Part shown: positions 5,891 to 7,946 of the stretch, one piece after another
Layout: the number at the start of each line of letters is the position of its first letter
Numbering within the stretch: position 1 is the first letter of the stretch
Assembly: GCA_934270345.1 (NCBI GenBank)
Contig: CAKQPT010000055.1
Span: 1 to 7,946, forward strand
DNA from: an uncultured Oribacterium sp.
Lineage (GTDB): Bacteria > Bacillota > Clostridia > Lachnospirales > Lachnospiraceae
Direction: 5' to 3'
DNA length: 7,946 nucleotides
The notes under the pieces: generated by a model
The model's database searches: none
What the model was told of the DNA's origin: nothing
What the model saw: the letters and a program-made list of their open reading frames with translations, nothing else
Translations under genes and position numbers: made by a program

Positions 5891-6390
5891 GCAGTGCTGT
5901 TTCTTTTCTGGATGTCTGAATCGAGCAATCCCTGATTCACTATCGGGCCTGTTTCGCGAATTCTACATTGCTGGCTTTCGCAATCGAGCAGATTCCTTGA
6001 TTTCTACATTGCCAAATATTGAATCACGAACGCTTCGAAGAACGAAAAAACTGGATTTCTTACACAAACTAAGCCTTCCTCGACTTTCAACATTGCTCGC
6101 AAACAATGCTGAATATCGCGAAAGGCTTAGTTTGTGTTAAATACAGGCTTCAGATGCAATGCTGTTTCTCTGGAAATCTATGTATTGTCAAAAACCAGCA
6201 ATGTAGATTTTCGAAACCTCTTCGGATTGTAAAATTCGAGCAATGCTGTTTTCCAGAAATCTTCCCTTCTGTCAACGCCGGCAATGCTGTTTCCTCAATA
6301 ACCCTCTCTCCGTCAACAATCGTAATGCTCTTTCCAAAAAATACTAAGTTTTGTCAACATCCGAGCATGCCCTCGGTCAAGTCCTGATTG
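5891..6390. repeat. Degenerate 41-42 bp repeat region with units in both orientations
   Basis: On the plus strand, units beginning GCAATGCTGTTT or close variants start at 6156, 6198, 6240, 6281 and 6322, with a decayed one near 6365, so spacings are 41-43 bases. They often end near TTGTCAA. On the minus strand, similar units beginning GCAATGTAGAA start at 6012 and 5971, 41 bases apart, and resemble the unit at 6198 (GCAATGTAGATTTTCGAAA). A plus-oriented copy may begin at 5891 (GCAGTGCTGTTTC). The copies are too diverged for an active CRISPR array and have no constant repeat plus unique spacer. Because the period shifts between 41, 42 and 43, no reading frame is kept. I see no convincing gene between 5706 and 6632. 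Confidence 0.75.
6062..6137. repeat. Long hairpin at the centre of the repeat region
   Basis: ACACAAACTAAGCCTT (6062-6077) is the exact reverse complement of 6122-6137. Inside it, TTCAACATTG (6086-6095) and CAATGCTGAA (6104-6113) pair with one mismatch around an 8-base loop, with a partly paired internal section between the two stems. The whole 76-base segment can fold as one extended stem. Minus-oriented 41-bp units lie to its left and plus-oriented ones to its right. Confidence 0.9.
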
Positions 6391-6632
6391 TGGTGTAAAT
6401 TCAACTTACTGGTTATGGTGTTAAACGATTAAAGTGTTATGCAGCGTCAGCCAATGACTTCTGAGCATAGGCCTCATGTGTGCAAGACGACATTTTTATT
6501 TCGTGAGGAAAATCCGCACGTAATATTATACATAGTAAAAGCACCTGCAATATCCAGCGAAGTAGATCACCTGCAATACTCAGCGCAGAAAAGCGAATCA
6601 TTCATCGCTTGCGCAGAAAAATTTCTTAACGC
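6391..6632. other. Intergenic segment without a recognisable gene; short tandem duplication
   Basis: No supported gene is seen. CACCTGCAATA begins two imperfect 26-base tandem copies at 6542-6567 and 6568-6593. GTAGATCACCTG (6562-6573) is the exact reverse complement of 6654-6665, inside the 3' end of the neighbouring gene. AAGCGA/TCGCTT (6591-6610) forms a weak stem, not a convincing terminator. Confidence 0.5.
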
Positions 6633-7433
6633 TTACGCAAAGTAGTACTCAATCAGGTGATCTACCAGCGCGAAATCAAGTGGACTGTCCTTCGTCTCAC
6701 TGGTAAGAATCAGGTTGATCATCGGATGATAGCCTGACGCTACGTAATCCATCATTTTCCTGTCAGCATGTGCTGCATACTCTTCGTCATCCATCATGCC
6801 CAGATGTTCCCACAAGTATATCCTTCCTGAGCGAGGGTCCAGAATGGTAAAATCCGGATACACCTTACTGTGCTTCAGCTGCAGCTCACACTCATATCGT
6901 ACCGCCAGTCCTTTTTCTTTCAGTTTTAAAGCGATATAAGCCTCTGATTTCGAGCGGACGTCGACACCGAGGACACTTTTTACGCCTGCCTTATTTTCTA
7001 TAGGGTTCACAGGGTACACCGCGTCTTCCCAATCCTGATATTTCTTTTCCAGTGGTGTGAAATAATTGCATATTTCGCGCAGTTCCTTTACATTTTCAAG
7101 CCGCTTCTGTGCCCTCTCGAGCTTATGTTCATAGGAGTCCAGGTAGGTTTTTAATCGCTGATACTCTTCTCTCTTATCTTGGAGAATCGCAATATTCAGA
7201 GTCTTATCCGCCAGCTTCTTGATGCGCGCTTTATCAAAACTCGAGATATATGTTCGATTCGTCTTATGTGTTTCCGGATCTCGACAGATCTGATAAAACC
7301 GCCGACTTCCTCGCACAGTATATACGGCGAGCCTGCCTTCCGGTATCGGCTTGATTTCTTTCTCAAGTCGCTTGATTTCCTTTTCAAGACGCTCGAAATC
7401 TCTCTTGGCAAGTTCATAGGTTGTAATAGACAT
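6633..7433 (-). CDS. PD-(D/E)XK nuclease-like protein with N-terminal coiled-coil region, function unknown
   Basis: A 266-aa protein. Residues 5-30 form a charged coiled coil (RDFERLEKEIKRLEKEIK, 11-28) and 84-120 a second helical stretch. Between them is a small segment, GRLAVYTVRGSRRFYQI (33-49). The C-terminal domain has the pattern of PD-(D/E)XK nucleases: RSKSEAYIAL (160-169, Glu164), VYPDFTI (191-197, Asp194) and LWEHLGMMDDEEYA (207-220, with Glu209 as the likely third acidic residue). It ends in the strand LILTSE (241-246). This arrangement resembles an uncharacterised group of Clostridia proteins with a VRSKSE ... YPDF ... YWEHLGMMD signature; that link is from memory. The third motif has Glu-His rather than a plain E-X-K, so catalysis is uncertain. 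The start at 7433 is preferred because AAAGGAG lies five bases upstream; 7436 and 7448 are in-frame alternatives. No partner gene is adjacent. Confidence 0.82.
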   Translation of the reverse strand: MSITTYELAKRDFERLEKEIKRLEKEIKPIPEGRLAVYTVRGSRRFYQICRDPETHKTNRTYISSFDKARIKKLADKTLNIAILQDKREEYQRLKTYLDSYEHKLERAQKRLENVKELREICNYFTPLEKKYQDWEDAVYPVNPIENKAGVKSVLGVDVRSKSEAYIALKLKEKGLAVRYECELQLKHSKVYPDFTILDPRSGRIYLWEHLGMMDDEEYAAHADRKMMDYVASGYHPMINLILTSETKDSPLDFALVDHLIEYYFA

Positions 7434-7493
7434 CATCGCTCCTTTCATAGCTTGTCTTTTAGTAATCCTTGGTGTTTTGGTAGTGAAACGGCG

Positions 7494-7738
7494 GCATAGG
7501 CAGTACCGGTACGTGGTGTTGTGGCCGACACCGATATACGTAGTGATAGCAGCGGTCTGCGGTATTGTAACCAACACAGGTATACGTAGTGGAAGCAGCG
7601 GTCTGCGGTGTTGTAACCGACACAGGTATACGTAGTGGAAGCAGCTGTCTGCGGTGTTGTAACCGACACAGGTATACGTAGTGGAAGCAGCGGTCTGCGG
7701 TGTTGTAACCGACACAGGTATACGTAGTGGAAGCAGCA
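7494..7738. repeat. 46-bp tandem repeat (minisatellite), about five copies
   Basis: Four well-conserved copies lie at 7540-7585, 7586-7631, 7632-7677 and 7678-7723. The first 15 bases of another follow at 7724-7738, and a diverged copy precedes at 7494-7539. Each contains GGTGTTGTAACCGACACAGG or a close variant and ends in GTATAC. Copies two to four differ by about one base. Because 46 is not a multiple of three, the array reads open in several minus frames with similar peptides (for example CVGYNTAD), which explains apparent ORFs extending through it. It lies about 60 bases upstream of the start of the nuclease-like gene. Confidence 0.97.
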
Positions 7739-7946
7739 ACATGGACAGTATTTGGGTGTAGTCCGGGTTGCAGTATGGGATGAATGGGTGAATTCAATAA
7801 CTTTAATGAATGGGATTCCTGGAATTTGAAGCTTCGGTTCACTTAAAAATGAGTGTAATGCAATTTACAAAATTTGAAAACGTCTGAAAACAGACCATAG
7901 TCCAAAAACAGACTATAAAAAATGGCGTGATTCCAAGGAAAAGCCA
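7739..7946. other. AT-rich gene-free end of the window with two small hairpins
   Basis: No gene is seen on either strand. GTCTG-AAAA-CAGAC (7882-7895) and ATAGTC/GACTAT with an 8-base loop (7897-7916) are adjacent stem-loops sharing the word AAAACAGAC. A six-base A run follows on the plus strand. Neither is a good terminator in either direction. Confidence 0.4.

Noticed and set aside
5856..6387. Plus-strand frames of about 93 codons in the repeat region
   Set aside because: The repeat period changes between 41, 42 and 43 bases, there are no ribosome binding sites, and the peptides are Cys-rich with no domain similarity.
3998..6390. CRISPR interpretation of the 33-bp or 41-42-bp repeats
   Set aside because: The 33-bp units are contiguous with no spacers. 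The 41-42-bp units are degenerate throughout and occur in both orientations. No cas gene is in the window.
7434..7742. N-terminal extension of the nuclease-like protein through the 46-bp repeat to 7742
   Set aside because: The extension is only translated minisatellite. The AAAGGAG site places the start at 7433.

Overview
The window looks like an accessory, defence-flavoured stretch of a Gram-positive chromosome, probably a Clostridia or Lachnospiraceae-like Firmicute. This rests on strong AGGAGG-type ribosome binding sites, the protein families present, and a single tRNA-Ala with anticodon CGC. The taxonomic placement is inference, because no rRNA or marker gene is present.

Left block (1-3942, all on the minus strand, read right to left). 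A candidate promoter near 3937-3942 precedes a 60-codon small ORF that contains two perfect palindromes. Three bases later comes a 149-aa nucleoside 2-deoxyribosyltransferase-like protein. A second candidate promoter then precedes a 160-aa NADAR/YbiA-family protein, followed after 36 bases by an 863-aa type I DNA methyltransferase (hsdM). The hsdM stop overlaps the start of a specificity subunit (hsdS) that runs off the left edge. The restriction subunit is not in view. Two proteins predicted to act on N-glycosidic bonds of nucleotides or ADP-ribose therefore sit directly upstream of a restriction-modification operon.

Middle block (3943-5710). A tandem 33-bp repeat whose units centre on GAATATTC, extended to CGAATATTCG in two of them, precedes a plus-strand 440-aa protein. 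Its N-terminal half is a family 2 glycosyltransferase and its C-terminal third reads as a MarR-type winged-helix DNA-binding domain. This fusion is the most striking feature of the window. A tRNA-Ala(CGC) gene with a TATAAT box and a strong intrinsic terminator lies convergently downstream.

Right block (5711-7946). About 0.9 kb without a convincing gene holds degenerate repeats of roughly 41-42 bp in both orientations around a long hairpin at 6062-6137. Beyond it is a minus-strand 266-aa protein with a coiled-coil region and a PD-(D/E)XK-like nuclease domain. Upstream of that gene is a 46-bp minisatellite of about five copies. The last 200 bases are AT-rich with two small hairpins and no gene.
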